From: Prevotella sp.
GTDB taxonomy: Bacteria > Bacteroidota > Bacteroidia > Bacteroidales > Bacteroidaceae
Length of the DNA: 44,184 nucleotides
Reading direction: 5' to 3'
Assembly (NCBI GenBank): GCA_017548605.1
Contig: JAFYZT010000035.1
Location: 1 to 44,184 of the forward strand
Part shown: one piece after another, positions 15,956 through 25,499 of the stretch
Layout of the letters: every line of letters starts with the position of its first letter
Position numbering within the stretch: position 1 is the stretch's first letter
Notes under the pieces: generated by a model
Seen by the model: the letters and a program-made list of their open reading frames with translations, nothing else
Told to the model about the DNA's origin: nothing
Database searches by the model: none
Position numbers and translations under genes: made by a program

Positions 15956-16482
15956 ATTTTTATTATTTTTGTTTTTCTTTTTTAGAAAGAATTTTTGTGA
16001 TGTTAATAATAGACTGTGGAAAATGTGTATAACTTTGGGTATAAAAATAATCCACTTTGAATGAACTGTCTAACATGGTTTATTCACATGTTTTGTGGAT
16101 ATTTTATGATTGATTATCAGTCATTAGGGTTATTTTTCCACAATTTTCTATTTTGGTGCAAATATAATAAGTTTATATCTTTTTTCATGAAAAACTATGG
16201 AAAACTTTCTTAAAAAGATATTTGAGAGTGGGGTTTTTCCACCATGTTCAGCCTCTCCCATTTTTCCTCTTTTTTATCCACAGTTTACACCCTAAGTTTT
16301 CCACAATGTTATCCACAATAGTGTTGAATAGTTAAGAGGAAGTTAAAAGGGTCTTGATACTGCTTGATTCATGGATATTCAAGAGGGAGGAAAAAAGGGG
16401 ACAAATGAAAAAATATTTTTAAAAAATAGGTATTTCACATAATTATTATTACTTTTGTGAGGTTAACTAAAAACTCAATATT
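15956..16482. other. AT-rich DnaA-box cluster, candidate oriC
   Basis: A 527 bp gene-free region. Nonamers like the DnaA box TTATCCACA lie at 16274-16282 and 16309-16317 (both exact). Near matches are at 16015-16023 (reverse TTTTCCACA), 16024-16032 (reverse TTATACACA), 16048-16056 (TAATCCACT), 16080-16088 (TTATTCACA), 16094-16102 (reverse ATATCCACA), 16134-16142 and 16297-16305 (TTTTCCACA), and 16235-16243 (TTTTCCACC). A strongly AT-rich stretch at about 16143-16225 lies between box groups and could be the unwinding element. No coding frame is supported. dnaA is not in the window, so the assignment rests on box density alone. Confidence 0.65.
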
Positions 16483-17589
16483 ATGATAGTAGGAATTCCA
16501 AAAGAAATTAAGGACAATGAGAACCGAGTAGGTATGACACCGTCGGGAGTAGCCGAACTGACGAAGCGCGGTCATACAGTGTTTGTACAACATACCGCTG
16601 GTGAAGGAAGCGGTTTTGCTGATGTCGAGTATGAAAAGGTAGGTGCAAAGATTTTACCTACCATTGAAGATGTCTATGCCCAGGCAGAGATGATAGTAAA
16701 GGTGAAAGAGCCTATCAAACCGGAATATCCTCTTATCCGTAAGGGACAAGTTCTTTTCACTTATTTCCATTTTGCTTGTGAGAAAGAACTTACTGAAGCC
16801 ATGTTGAAGAGCGGTGCCACATGTATTGCCTATGAAACAGTGGAAATGCCCGATCGTTCATTGCCATTGCTCATTCCGATGAGTGAGGTAGCAGGACGTA
16901 TGGCCACACAGAATGGTGCCTATTATCTGCAGAAGACACAAGGAGGTAAGGGTAAGCTGATGGCTGGTGTACCTGGTGTAAAACCTGCCAAGGTATTGGT
17001 GCTCGGTGCTGGTACTGTTGGTGAAGCAGCAGCCCGCATTGCGGTAGGTATGGGTGCCGACGTGACTATTACTGACATATCATTGCCTCGACTGAAGAGA
17101 TTGGCTGCTGACATGCCGAATGTACACACTCTCTACTCTTCGGAACATAATATCCGTCAGGAATTGCCTACGGTAGATATAGTAGTAGGTTCAGTACTTA
17201 TCCCCGGCGATGCTGCACCTAAACTCATCACACGCGACATGTTGAAACTGATGGAACCGGGAACAGTTCTTGTCGATGTGGCTATCGACCAAGGTGGCTG
17301 TTTCGAGACATCTCATCCCACCAAACACAGTGACCCTGTATATACCGTTGATGGTATCATTCATTATGCTGTGGCCAATATCCCCGGTGCAGTACCCAAC
17401 ACTTCGACAATGGCTCTTACCAACGCTACCTTGCGTTATGTCATTGCCTTGGCACAAAAAGGTTGGAAGAAAGCTTGTCGTGAAGACGAGTCATTGTATA
17501 AAGGAGTAAACATCACCGACGGAAAGGTTACTTTCGAGGCCGTGGCCAAAGTGTTTGACCTTCCTTATACTCCATTGAAACTCGATTAA
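16483..17589 (+). CDS. ald: Alanine dehydrogenase
   Basis: A 368-residue NAD-dependent alanine dehydrogenase, interconverting L-alanine with pyruvate and ammonia. The N-terminus MIVGIPKEIKDNENRVGMTPSGVAELTKRGHTVFVQ contains the substrate-binding Arg and Lys residues. The Rossmann nucleotide site is VLVLGAGTVGEAAARIAVGMGADVTITD, and the region DVAIDQGGCFETSHPTKHSDPVY is typical of AlaDH. The size matches the family. The box TACTTTTG (16450-16457) is a possible -7 element without a clear -33, placing the start close to the candidate origin. mutS begins 6 bp after the stop and is probably co-transcribed. Confidence 0.95.
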   Translation: MIVGIPKEIKDNENRVGMTPSGVAELTKRGHTVFVQHTAGEGSGFADVEYEKVGAKILPTIEDVYAQAEMIVKVKEPIKPEYPLIRKGQVLFTYFHFACEKELTEAMLKSGATCIAYETVEMPDRSLPLLIPMSEVAGRMATQNGAYYLQKTQGGKGKLMAGVPGVKPAKVLVLGAGTVGEAAARIAVGMGADVTITDISLPRLKRLAADMPNVHTLYSSEHNIRQELPTVDIVVGSVLIPGDAAPKLITRDMLKLMEPGTVLVDVAIDQGGCFETSHPTKHSDPVYTVDGIIHYAVANIPGAVPNTSTMALTNATLRYVIALAQKGWKKACREDESLYKGVNITDGKVTFEAVAKVFDLPYTPLKLD

Positions 17590-17595
17590 AACATA

Positions 17596-20220
17596 ATGGC
17601 TGCGAAAGACAAAGGATTAACCCCCATGATGAAACAGTTCTTCACGCTGAAGGCGAAACATCCTGATGCGTTGATGCTGTTTCGTTGTGGTGACTTCTAT
17701 GAGACATATTGTCAGGATGCCATCGATGCGGCAAAGATATTAGGTATCACGCTGACTAAACGGAATAATGGCGGCATATCTGGCAGTGCCGAGATGGCAG
17801 GCTTTCCCCATCATGCTCTCGACACCTATCTGCCGAAGCTGATACGTGCGGGTCGGCGTGTAGCTATCTGTGACCAGTTGGAAGACCCGAAGATGACCAA
17901 GACTTTGGTGAAAAGGGGTATCACCGAACTGGTAACTCCCGGTGTGGCCATCAACGATAATGTGCTCAACTATAAGGAGAACAATTTCCTCGCAGCCATT
18001 CATTTTGGAAAGGGTGCCTGTGGCGTTTCTTTCCTGGATATCAGCACGGGTGAGTTCCTAACAAGTCAGGGAACTTACGACTATGTGGAAAAACTGTTGA
18101 GTAATTTCCAACCTAAGGAAGTGCTGTATGATAGGAACAAGAGGAATGAGTTTCAACAGTATTTCGGTACCAAACATTGTATCTTTGAGTTGGACGACTG
18201 GGTGTTCACCGAAGAGACGGCACGTCAGAAACTGTTGAAACATTTCCGTGTCAGGTCATTGAAAGGCTTCGGCATAGAACACCTGCGTGAAGGAGTCATC
18301 GCCTCGGGAGCCATCCTGCAATACCTTGAGCTGACGCAACATACACAAATCAATCATATCACCACCCTCTCGCGTATTGAAGAAGATAAATATGTGAGGT
18401 TGGATAAGTTCACCATCCGTTCCTTGGAGTTGTTATCACCCATGCAGGACGACGGTGCGTCGCTTCTGGATGTGGTTGACAAGACAGTGACACCGATAGG
18501 TGGCCGTATGTTGAAACGGTGGATGGTCTTTCCCTTGAAAGATCTGAAAATGATCAAGGAACGCCACGATGTGGTGGAGTATTTCTTCCGTGAGCCCGAC
18601 TTACGTCAGTGTATCGCCGAACAGTTGGAACATATCTCCGACTTGGAACGTATCATCTCTCGTGTGGCGGCATCACGTGTGTCGCCCCGTGAGGTGGTGC
18701 AACTGAAAGTGGCCTTGCAGGCTTTGGTATCTATCAAGGCGGCTTGTGAGAATGCCGACAATGAGGTGCTGCGCCTGTTGGGTAATCAATTCAACCTTTG
18801 TGAGGTGTTGCGCGACCGTATCGCCAAGGAGGTGTTCGAGGATTGTCCCCTGTTGGTCAACAAGGGACATGTCATCAAGGAGGGTGTGGACAGTACGCTC
18901 GATGAACTGCGCCATATCGCCTACAGCGGCAAGGATTATCTGATGAGGATACAGGAACGTGAGACGGAACAGACGGGTATCAGCAGTCTGAAGATTGGCT
19001 ATAACAATGTTTTCGGCTATTACCTGGAGGTGCGTAACACCTACAAAGATAAGGTGCCTGCCGACTGGGTGCGCAAGCAGACCTTGGCTCAGGCAGAGCG
19101 CTATATCACACAGGAACTGAAGGAATATGAGGAGAAGATTCTCGGTGCCGAGGAGAAAATCCTTGCCTTGGAGACGCGGCTGTTCAATGACCTGGTGATG
19201 GCGATGCAGGAGTTCATCCCTGCCATCCAAATCAATGCTAACCTGCTGGCACATCTTGACTGTCTCCTTTCTTTCACACGGGTGGCCGAGGAGAATCATT
19301 ATATTCGTCCCGAGATGGATAATTCGGAGATTATCGACATCAAACAAGGTCGCCATCCCGTCATCGAGACACAGCTGCCGCTGGGTGAACGGTATGTACC
19401 CAATGATATCTATCTTGACAACGAGAAACAGCAGATTATCATCATCACAGGTCCCAATATGGCGGGTAAGTCGGCGCTGTTGCGTCAGACGGCCTTGATA
19501 GTGTTACTCTCACAGATAGGCTCTTTCGTGCCAGCAGAACGGGCACGGATAGGTATTGTGGATAAGATTTTCACCCGTGTGGGTGCTTCCGACAACCTCT
19601 CACAGGGAGAGAGTACCTTCATGGTGGAGATGACCGAGGCTTCGAACATCTTGAACAATGTCTCTACCCGTTCCTTGGTGCTGTTCGATGAGTTAGGTCG
19701 TGGCACATCCACCTATGATGGCATATCCATCGCCTGGGCCATCGTGGAATACCTGCATGAACAGCCACGTGCCCATGCCCGTACCTTATTTGCCACACAC
19801 TATCATGAGTTGAACGAGATGGAGAAACATTTCTCTCGTATCAAGAACTACAACGTAAGTGTGAAGGAGGTGGACAATAAGGTGATATTCCTCCGTAAGC
19901 TGGAACGTGGCGGTTCGGAACATTCCTTCGGTATCCATGTGGCGGAAATAGCGGGCATGCCCAAGAGTATCATCAAACGGGCTAATGTCATCCTGAAGCA
20001 GTTGGAGAGCGAGAATGCGCAGGTCGGCAGTGCCGGTAAACCGAAAACCGAGGTATTGGGACAAGGTCGTGAAGGTATGCAGTTAAGCTTCTTCCAGTTA
20101 GATGACCCCGTACTCAGTCAGATACGTGACGAAATCCTGGGTCTCGACATCAACAACCTCACCCCCATGGAAGCCCTCAACAAACTCCACGGCATCAAAC
20201 GAATTTTGACTGGGAAATAA
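17596..20220 (+). CDS. mutS: DNA mismatch repair protein MutS
   Basis: An 874-residue mismatch-recognition ATPase. The N-terminal mismatch-binding domain contains the family FYETY motif in [17 protein letters not shown], with the conserved Phe-X-Glu that intercalates at the mismatch. A connector, a long helical clamp region and an ABC-type ATPase follow: Walker [18 protein letters not shown], a signature region [15 protein letters not shown], Walker [18 protein letters not shown], and the H-loop ATHYHEL. The C-terminal [13 protein letters not shown]...[12 protein letters not shown] tail is usual. The start lies 6 bp after ald. It acts with MutL, which is not in the window. Confidence 0.98.
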   Translation: MAAKDKGLTPMMKQFFTLKAKHPDALMLFRCGDFYETYCQDAIDAAKILGITLTKRNNGGISGSAEMAGFPHHALDTYLPKLIRAGRRVAICDQLEDPKMTKTLVKRGITELVTPGVAINDNVLNYKENNFLAAIHFGKGACGVSFLDISTGEFLTSQGTYDYVEKLLSNFQPKEVLYDRNKRNEFQQYFGTKHCIFELDDWVFTEETARQKLLKHFRVRSLKGFGIEHLREGVIASGAILQYLELTQHTQINHITTLSRIEEDKYVRLDKFTIRSLELLSPMQDDGASLLDVVDKTVTPIGGRMLKRWMVFPLKDLKMIKERHDVVEYFFREPDLRQCIAEQLEHISDLERIISRVAASRVSPREVVQLKVALQALVSIKAACENADNEVLRLLGNQFNLCEVLRDRIAKEVFEDCPLLVNKGHVIKEGVDSTLDELRHIAYSGKDYLMRIQERETEQTGISSLKIGYNNVFGYYLEVRNTYKDKVPADWVRKQTLAQAERYITQELKEYEEKILGAEEKILALETRLFNDLVMAMQEFIPAIQINANLLAHLDCLLSFTRVAEENHYIRPEMDNSEIIDIKQGRHPVIETQLPLGERYVPNDIYLDNEKQQIIIITGPNMAGKSALLRQTALIVLLSQIGSFVPAERARIGIVDKIFTRVGASDNLSQGESTFMVEMTEASNILNNVSTRSLVLFDELGRGTSTYDGISIAWAIVEYLHEQPRAHARTLFATHYHELNEMEKHFSRIKNYNVSVKEVDNKVIFLRKLERGGSEHSFGIHVAEIAGMPKSIIKRANVILKQLESENAQVGSAGKPKTEVLGQGREGMQLSFFQLDDPVLSQIRDEILGLDINNLTPMEALNKLHGIKRILTGK

Positions 20221-20384
20221 ACCACCCCCCCAACTCGAATTATTAAATAAATGCTTTTTATTTGAAATTTAATCTCAATCCACTGTGTATCAAAGAATTA
20301 CGTATAAATACACAATTAAGAAGATTTGAATCTGCTTAATATATATTTTTGAGGTCTTGAAGTTATACTTTTGCCCTAAAACAA

Positions 20385-20425
20385 GCAAATTCTTGCTAAT
20401 TTTGCAAAAACTTGCAAGAATTTGC
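20385..20425 (+). other. 12 bp stem hairpin downstream of promoter-like box
   Basis: GCAAATTCTTGC (20385-20396) is the exact reverse complement of GCAAGAATTTGC (20414-20425), with a 17 nt loop. It begins about 11 nt after a TACTTTTGC box (20366-20374). It might be the 5' hairpin of a short RNA or a late terminator for mutS; neither is shown. Confidence 0.45.
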
Positions 20426-20576
20426 AAGAATTGAAATTTTTCAACGGCTTTCACACCCTGCCACGTCCCGTTGGGATTACATATCCCTTTAGGCTGGCGC
20501 CAGCCATCCTACAAAATCCAAAGTGTCCTGAAGGATTTGAAAGCAAGCTTTCATCCTTCGGGACTCTTCGTCTTTA

Positions 20577-20594
20577 GTGATCCCGTTGGGATTC
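20577..20594 (-). repeat. Duplicated 3' tail of tRNA-Arg
   Basis: An 18 nt stretch identical to the tRNA-Arg 3' end plus following bases (GAATCCCAACGGGATCAC on the minus strand), 110 bp away from the one in the tRNA. It is followed on the minus strand by a 40 nt hairpin (20525-20564) whose 14 nt apex GAAAGCTTGCTTTC is the same as in the tRNA terminator hairpin. A shorter 13 nt copy lies at 20466-20478. Confidence 0.75.
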
Positions 20595-20626
20595 TTCGCA
20601 TCCCCTACCCTGCCACGGGCTGATCC

Positions 20627-20678
20627 ACAAAACAAAAATACTCAAAAATTGAAAGCAAGCTTTCTCCTTCTGAGTATT
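20627..20678 (-). terminator. Terminator of tRNA-Arg
   Basis: On the minus strand AATACTCA (20678-20671) pairs with TGAGTATT (20644-20637), enclosing a second hairpin GAAAGC-TT-GCTTTC (20651-20664), and is followed by a T-rich run TTTTGTTTTG (20636-20627). It begins 9 nt after the tRNA end. Confidence 0.75.
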
Positions 20679-20687
20679 ATTATTTTG

Positions 20688-20761
20688 TGATCCCGTTGGG
20701 ATTCAAACCCAAGACCTTCAGAACCGGAATCTGACGCTCTATTCAGCTAAGCTACGGGACC
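20688..20761 (-). tRNA. tRNA-Arg (CCG)
   Basis: A 74 nt cloverleaf on the minus strand. The acceptor GGTCCCG pairs with CGGGATC, discriminator A; D stem GCTT/GAGC; anticodon stem TCAGA/TCTGA around loop TTCCGGT, giving anticodon CCG, which reads CGG (Arg); T stem TTGGG/CCCAA with loop TTTGAAT. CCA is not encoded. A consensus promoter lies 16 bp upstream and a hairpin with a T-run lies downstream. The T loop has TTTGAAT instead of the more usual TTCGAAT. Confidence 0.95.
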
Positions 20762-20776
20762 TTTCCAAAAGTGAGT

Positions 20777-20809
20777 GCAAAAGTATCAAAAAAAACACAT
20801 TCCACCAAA
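20777..20809 (-). promoter_or_regulatory. Promoter of tRNA-Arg
   Basis: On the minus strand TTTG (20809-20806), a 20 bp spacer and TACTTTTGC (20785-20777), a consensus Bacteroidota promoter. The predicted start is a few bases upstream of the mature tRNA 5' end at 20761. Confidence 0.8.
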
Positions 20810-20874
20810 AATCAGACGGAAATAATTATTCATCATACTTTGCACGGATATGCTCTAAATGCTTGATAACAGTC

Positions 20875-21786
20875 TTATTCCGCACCCAACTTCTTGAGCC
20901 ATTTGCCGCCAATCATGCAAGCCACACCGAGGATAATGAAGGGGATACTGAGAAGCTGACCCATGTCGAAAGTCATGCTGTCCTCGAAGTCAACCTGCGT
21001 CTCCTTGGTGAACTCAATGAAGAAACGAGCAGTGAAAATCAGGGTGAGACAGAGACCGAAGAAAAAGCCGGAACCAACGGTTTTGGAGTGTTGAGTGTTG
21101 AGTGTTGAGTGTTGAGTGTTGTCGTTTGTTGTTTGCTGTTCTTGTTTGCTTTTTGTATAGAAATACCACCCGATGAAGAAGATGATGAAATAGGCGATGG
21201 CCTCGTAGAGCTGTCCGGGATGACGGGGCGATTCAGAATAACCAGGTCCGGCGGCTTGGAAGATAAAAGCCCAGGGTACGTCGGTCACCTTACCGATGAT
21301 TTCAGAGTTCATGAGGTTACCGATGCGGATGAAGCAGGCGGTGGTGGGCGTGGCGATAGCGATAATGTCGAGCACGCGCCAGAGGTTAACCTTCGTCTTC
21401 TTGTAATAGAGCCACAGCGCAAACATCAGACCCAATGTGCCACCATGTGAGGCCAGTCCCTCGTAGCCCGTGAATTTCCATGAGCCGTCAGCCATCTTGT
21501 GTATGGGCAGGAACATCTCCAGGACATGCTCCCAGCTACTGAGGAAATAGTCGGGTTCATAGAACAAACAATGTCCTAGACGCGCACCGATGAGGATGCC
21601 GAAGAAGCAATAGATGAACAACGGGTCGAAATACTCGTCTTTGATTTTCTCTTTCTTGTATAGGTATTTCACGATAAAGAAAGCGAAGCCCAATCCGAGC
21701 AGCCAGCACAGCGAATACCAGCGGATGGAGAATGACCCGAGGTGAAAAGCCACTTCATCGGGGTTCCAGACAATATAGCTGAACAT
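20875..21786 (-). CDS. lgt: Prolipoprotein diacylglyceryl transferase
   Basis: A 303-residue inner-membrane enzyme that transfers diacylglycerol from phosphatidylglycerol to the lipobox cysteine of prolipoproteins, the first maturation step for the lipoproteins seen elsewhere in this window. Family motifs are [59 protein letters not shown] and [14 protein letters not shown]. About seven membrane helices are present. A hydrophilic loop, [26 protein letters not shown], sits before the last helices and is encoded by five perfect 7 bp repeats, an unusual insertion. The first ATG at 21786 ([14 protein letters not shown]) is the usual N-terminus. Confidence 0.96.
   Translation of the reverse strand: MFSYIVWNPDEVAFHLGSFSIRWYSLCWLLGLGFAFFIVKYLYKKEKIKDEYFDPLFIYCFFGILIGARLGHCLFYEPDYFLSSWEHVLEMFLPIHKMADGSWKFTGYEGLASHGGTLGLMFALWLYYKKTKVNLWRVLDIIAIATPTTACFIRIGNLMNSEIIGKVTDVPWAFIFQAAGPGYSESPRHPGQLYEAIAYFIIFFIGWYFYTKSKQEQQTTNDNTQHSTLNTQHSKTVGSGFFFGLCLTLIFTARFFIEFTKETQVDFEDSMTFDMGQLLSIPFIILGVACMIGGKWLKKLGAE
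21086..21120 (-). repeat. Five perfect 7 bp tandem repeats inside lgt
   Basis: GAGTGTT repeated five times on the plus strand (AACACTC on the coding strand). It encodes the loop [12 protein letters not shown]. Because 7 is not a multiple of 3, gain or loss of one unit would shift the frame; three units keep it. Confidence 0.95.
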
Positions 21787-21823
21787 ATTTCTAATGACAA
21801 ATTACGAGTTACGAATTTAATTT

Positions 21824-21942
21824 AGAAGTTAAGGAGTTAAGAAGTTAAGGAGTTAAGCCATTACGCTGCTGGCATATCTCTCACCCCTCACTTCTCACCT
21901 CTCACCCCTTAACGCCCCTCCCTTCGGGAGGGCCGGGGTGGG
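21824..21942. repeat. Composite dispersed repeat, copy 3 (3' of ychF)
   Basis: Four 8 nt units (AGAAGTTA, AGGAGTTA, AGAAGTTA, AGGAGTTA; 21824-21855), then AGCCATTAC, GGCATATCTCTCACCCC, pyrimidine-rich TCACCTCTCACCCC, hairpin CCCTCCC-TTC-GGGAGGG (21916-21932) and CCGGGGTGGG ending at 21942, directly adjacent to the ychF stop codon. It is the reverse complement of the arrangement at 10477-10640. Confidence 0.82.
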
Positions 21943-23043
21943 TTACACATTAAACCGGAAGTGCATGATGTCGCCGTCCTGCACCACATAGTCCTTGCCT
22001 TCGATGCCCATCTTGCCAGCCTCACGCACGGCAGCCTCGCTGCCATACTGGATATAATCATCGTATTTGATGACCTCGGCACGGATGAAACCCTTTTCGA
22101 AGTCGGTATGTATGACACCGGCGCACTGCGGTGCTTTCCAGCCCTTGCGGTAGGTCCACGCCTTCACCTCCATGGGTCCAGCGGTGATAAACGTCTCAAG
22201 GTTAAGCAGCGAATAGGCCTTTTTGATGAGGCGGTTGACACCACTCTCTTTCAATCCCAGCTCATCGAGGAACAGCTGCTTATCTTCATAGCTCTCGAAC
22301 GAGGCAATGTCTTCTTCCGTCTTGGCGGCGATAACCAGAATCTCTGCTCCCTCATCCTTGGCCACCTGTTCCACGCGTTTGGAATAGTCATTGCCTTCCT
22401 TGGCAGCACTCTCATCGACATTGCACACATAGAGCACGGGCTTGGCAGTGAGCAGGAACAGGTCGTGTGCCGCCTGCTGCTCCTCCTTGGAATCGAAGGT
22501 CACGGTACGGGCATTCTTGCCCTGTTCGAGCGCCTCCTTATAGGCGTTCAGCACGCCCACTTCGAGTTTGGCCTCTTTATTGCCTGCCGCAGCCGGTTTG
22601 AGCTGTTTGTTGAGCCGTGCCTCCACGGTTTCCAGATCTTTCAGCTGCAGTTCGGTGTCGATAATCTCCTTGTCGCGTATGGGGTCGATGGTACCGTCAA
22701 CATGGGTGATATTGTCGTCGTCGAAGCAGCGCAACACATGGATGATGGCATCTGTCTCACGAATGTTGCCGAGGAACTTGTTGCCCAGGCCCTCACCCTT
22801 CGAGGCCCCTTTTACCAGACCGGCGATATCGACGATTTCACAGGTGGCGGGAACGATACGTCCCGGGTGTACCAATTCGGCTAATTTGGTAAGTCTCTCG
22901 TCGGGCACGGTGATGACGCCCACATTGGGTTCGATGGTGCAGAAGGGGAAGTTGGCTGCCTGTGCCTTCGCACTTGACAGACAGTTGAACAATGTTGATT
23001 TACCCACGTTGGGCAATCCTACGATACCACATTTTAATGCCAT
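21943..23043 (-). CDS. ychF: Redox-regulated ATPase YchF (Obg family)
   Basis: A 366-residue P-loop NTPase of the Obg/YchF family. It begins [27 protein letters not shown] with the Walker [37 protein letters not shown] covers switch I, and [38 protein letters not shown] covers switch II. A coiled-coil insertion and a C-terminal TGS domain follow ([32 protein letters not shown]). YchF prefers ATP over GTP and is linked to ribosome and oxidative-stress functions. A -7-like TAATTTTGC lies on the minus strand at 23071-23079, about 28 nt before the ATG. The stop codon abuts a dispersed repeat. Confidence 0.96.
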   Translation of the reverse strand: MALKCGIVGLPNVGKSTLFNCLSSAKAQAANFPFCTIEPNVGVITVPDERLTKLAELVHPGRIVPATCEIVDIAGLVKGASKGEGLGNKFLGNIRETDAIIHVLRCFDDDNITHVDGTIDPIRDKEIIDTELQLKDLETVEARLNKQLKPAAAGNKEAKLEVGVLNAYKEALEQGKNARTVTFDSKEEQQAAHDLFLLTAKPVLYVCNVDESAAKEGNDYSKRVEQVAKDEGAEILVIAAKTEEDIASFESYEDKQLFLDELGLKESGVNRLIKKAYSLLNLETFITAGPMEVKAWTYRKGWKAPQCAGVIHTDFEKGFIRAEVIKYDDYIQYGSEAAVREAGKMGIEGKDYVVQDGDIMHFRFNV

Positions 23044-23113
23044 TTCTTTATATCGGTTGTTAATGATGCTGCAAAATTACCAAACTTTCTTGATATTTGA
23101 AAGACAACCGGGA

Positions 23114-25429
23114 TTATTTGTATTTCTTCACCCGTTCATCATTGATGACACCACCCCAATTCAGTCCGAAAGCAAAGTCGTAAGTATGGCCGTCAGCATC
23201 CTGATAGCAACGCATGTCACGAGGCACATCTTCCTGCTGCTCTTCCACCGCCTTCATGTAGGCAGGCATCTGCATGGGCAACAGGGCAGAAGGCTCCGTC
23301 TTGCCGCTGATGATGTCGAGCAACGCCTGGTGTTGTACGTTGAAGGAGATAAGGATGGCATCGGCCGACGGCTCTATCTCAGCAAGGACGATGGGTCTGC
23401 CTGTCTCCACAATGACCACAACAGGCTTGTCACCCATCGCTTTCTTTGTTTCCATCACCATCACCATATCGTCGCGGTTGTAGGTCTTCACGGTCTTACC
23501 CCGGAAACTACGGTTCGTGGTTTTCTCCATAGGGTCGCCACCGGCAATGCTCACCGGACGGGCATCGGCAGCCGTATAATCCTCATACTGCAGACTGAGG
23601 GGTACGTAGCCGTTGCCTCCTTTCTTCACGTCGTCGAGGCTGTAGCCCACACCCGTGCTGGGCTCCTCAATCAGACAGAGGGCGAAATCGGCTTGGTCGG
23701 GCTGTTCCACCACTTCGAAATATTTCTTCACCAACGACAGGTCTATCGGCTCCTCGGTCTTCTCCTCGGAGATGCCGCCCCACATGCCGGGAATGGCAGG
23801 GAAATGACGTTTGGGTACATACACCTTCTTCCTGTCTTTCAGCGGCAGCACCTGGTTGGCGTGGTTCTTCAGCATCACCACCGATTTCAGCTGGGCCTCA
23901 TAGCCTTCCTTCATAAAATCGGCATTGCCAACTATCTTCTGTGATTCGGCTGGGTCAAGATAGGGGTTCTCAAACAGTCCCACACGGAACACATTGAGCA
24001 ACAAACGACGGGCAGACAGCTCAAAGCGCTCACGGGCACTGGCCTCGCCAAAATCCTTGCTCCACATCTGATAAGCCTCCAAAACCGGACCAATCTCGTT
24101 GTTACCGCCAAACTGGTCCACTCCCGCCTGTAAAATCTTATAGTGGCGCTCTGCCTCCGTCAGCGGCTCCACACCCCACGGCTTGCCACCTCTCGGACTG
24201 TCGAGCACCTTCATGTCCTGTGTGATACCCCAGTCGGTACATACCACACCCTCGAACTTCGCTTCGGTCCTGAGTTGCTGCTCAATCATCCATTTGCTAA
24301 ATCCGCCTCCCACATTTTCACCCGACGGGTCTTGGTTCCACAGGATGCTGTAGATGGGCATCACGGCCGAGGCCATCTGTGTGCCACCTTCCAATTTGAA
24401 CGCTCCCTCCACGAAGGATTGTTTGTGCAGCGCCCGCTTGTTACCGGGATAAACGGCATATTTACCCGAGGCGAAGTGGGAGTCGCGCCCTCCCTCCTGG
24501 GCACCATATCCATACCAGTGCTTCACCATGGCATTGACACTCTTCGTCCCCCACCCTTTTTCCTCAGGTGTGGTCTGGAAAGCGTCACAATAGGCGCGGG
24601 CCATATCAGTGGAGAGCTGCGGATCCTCGCCGAAGGTGCCGTTGAAACGGAACCAGCGCGGCTCGGTGGCGATGTCCACCTGCGGTGACAGGGCGGTGGC
24701 GATGCCCAACGCACGGTATTCCACGGAGGCTATCTCTCCAAAACGATGTACCAGTTGCGGGTCGAAGGTGGCTGCCAGACCGAGCGACGTGGGCCACTGT
24801 GAAATATGTCCTCCTGCACCGGCATTGAATTCGGTGGTAGCCTTCGCCTCATGGCGGGGATCGGAGCTGGTGTTGACGGGAATGCCATGGTCGAGACCTT
24901 CCACGAACGCCTGCATCTTGTTGTTCCATTCAGCCGCGATGGCTGGAGTCTCCACACCGGTCACCAGGACGGCACGCAGGTGGTCGTCGCGTAAGAATTT
25001 CTTCTGGTCGTCCGACAAATCTGAAGCCTTGGCACCGCTTTCCTCAAACGATTTGTTGTTGTAGGTGGAGGCACCGAACCCCATCCGCTCCACCATGGGC
25101 ACCGACTGATGGCTGCTGTAGAGCATCAGTCCGGCAATCTCCTCTATAGTGAGTTTCGAGGCCAGGTCGGCAGCACGCTCCTCTCCACTGAGTCGCCAGT
25201 CCTCATATTTATCCAGTGAGTCGTTATGATTCAGGTCTTTGAAGGCATAGCCGTCGACCGTCAGCAGTTTGACGCCCGAAGTGGGTGAGTAACCCAAGGT
25301 GGCACCGTCACCTTGTTCGACGAGCATGAAATTGTCTACCTGCTTCTCCGACCATTTCTGACCGTTGCACGACAATAGCATCATGAGCAGCAAACCCATG
25401 AATGCAATAGATAGTTTTTTAGTTATCAT
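23114..25429 (-). CDS. Glycoside hydrolase family 3 lipoprotein (beta-glucosidase-like)
   Basis: A 771-residue protein with a lipoprotein signal peptide ([21 protein letters not shown], Cys21), thus likely attached to the periplasmic or outer face of an envelope membrane. The N-terminal GH3 barrel shows [60 protein letters not shown] and the nucleophile region GVVCTDWGI, with the catalytic Asp near residue 399. A C-terminal GH3 domain ([27 protein letters not shown]) and a short [20 protein letters not shown] end follow. It would release terminal beta-linked sugars from plant or host glycans; the specificity is not evident. It lies 70 bp downstream of polA without a SusC/D pair, so it is not part of a classical polysaccharide utilisation locus here. 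Confidence 0.92.
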   Translation of the reverse strand: MITKKLSIAFMGLLLMMLLSCNGQKWSEKQVDNFMLVEQGDGATLGYSPTSGVKLLTVDGYAFKDLNHNDSLDKYEDWRLSGEERAADLASKLTIEEIAGLMLYSSHQSVPMVERMGFGASTYNNKSFEESGAKASDLSDDQKKFLRDDHLRAVLVTGVETPAIAAEWNNKMQAFVEGLDHGIPVNTSSDPRHEAKATTEFNAGAGGHISQWPTSLGLAATFDPQLVHRFGEIASVEYRALGIATALSPQVDIATEPRWFRFNGTFGEDPQLSTDMARAYCDAFQTTPEEKGWGTKSVNAMVKHWYGYGAQEGGRDSHFASGKYAVYPGNKRALHKQSFVEGAFKLEGGTQMASAVMPIYSILWNQDPSGENVGGGFSKWMIEQQLRTEAKFEGVVCTDWGITQDMKVLDSPRGGKPWGVEPLTEAERHYKILQAGVDQFGGNNEIGPVLEAYQMWSKDFGEASARERFELSARRLLLNVFRVGLFENPYLDPAESQKIVGNADFMKEGYEAQLKSVVMLKNHANQVLPLKDRKKVYVPKRHFPAIPGMWGGISEEKTEEPIDLSLVKKYFEVVEQPDQADFALCLIEEPSTGVGYSLDDVKKGGNGYVPLSLQYEDYTAADARPVSIAGGDPMEKTTNRSFRGKTVKTYNRDDMVMVMETKKAMGDKPVVVIVETGRPIVLAEIEPSADAILISFNVQHQALLDIISGKTEPSALLPMQMPAYMKAVEEQQEDVPRDMRCYQDADGHTYDFAFGLNWGGVINDERVKKYK

Positions 25430-25499
25430 AGGGCAATTTTTCTATTGATAGAGTGATGATGTTATAAAGGTAATTTTGTAAAGATTTTTCATAATCCAT

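Larger units (their letters stand above)
20221..20687. other. Intergenic region with hairpins and tRNA-tail copies
   Basis: A 467 bp gap between mutS and tRNA-Arg without a supported ORF. It contains plus-strand -7-like boxes at 20344-20351 and 20366-20374, a 12 bp stem hairpin (20385-20396 with 20414-20425), two partial copies of the tRNA-Arg 3' end (20466-20478 and 20577-20594), and hairpins at 20525-20564 and 20637-20678. Confidence 0.6.

Noticed and set aside
20466-20704. Additional tRNA genes or pseudo-tRNAs downstream of tRNA-Arg
   Set aside because: Only the terminal 13-18 nt are repeated; no D or anticodon arms can be folded, so these are tails, not tRNAs.
22568-23944. Long plus-strand open frame opposite ychF and the GH3 gene
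   Set aside because: It spans two well-recognised minus-strand genes and the gap between them, and its translation has no family features; it is an antisense shadow.
23114-25429. Polysaccharide utilisation locus around the GH3 gene
   Set aside because: No SusC/SusD pair, sulfatase or regulator is adjacent; neighbours are polA and ychF.
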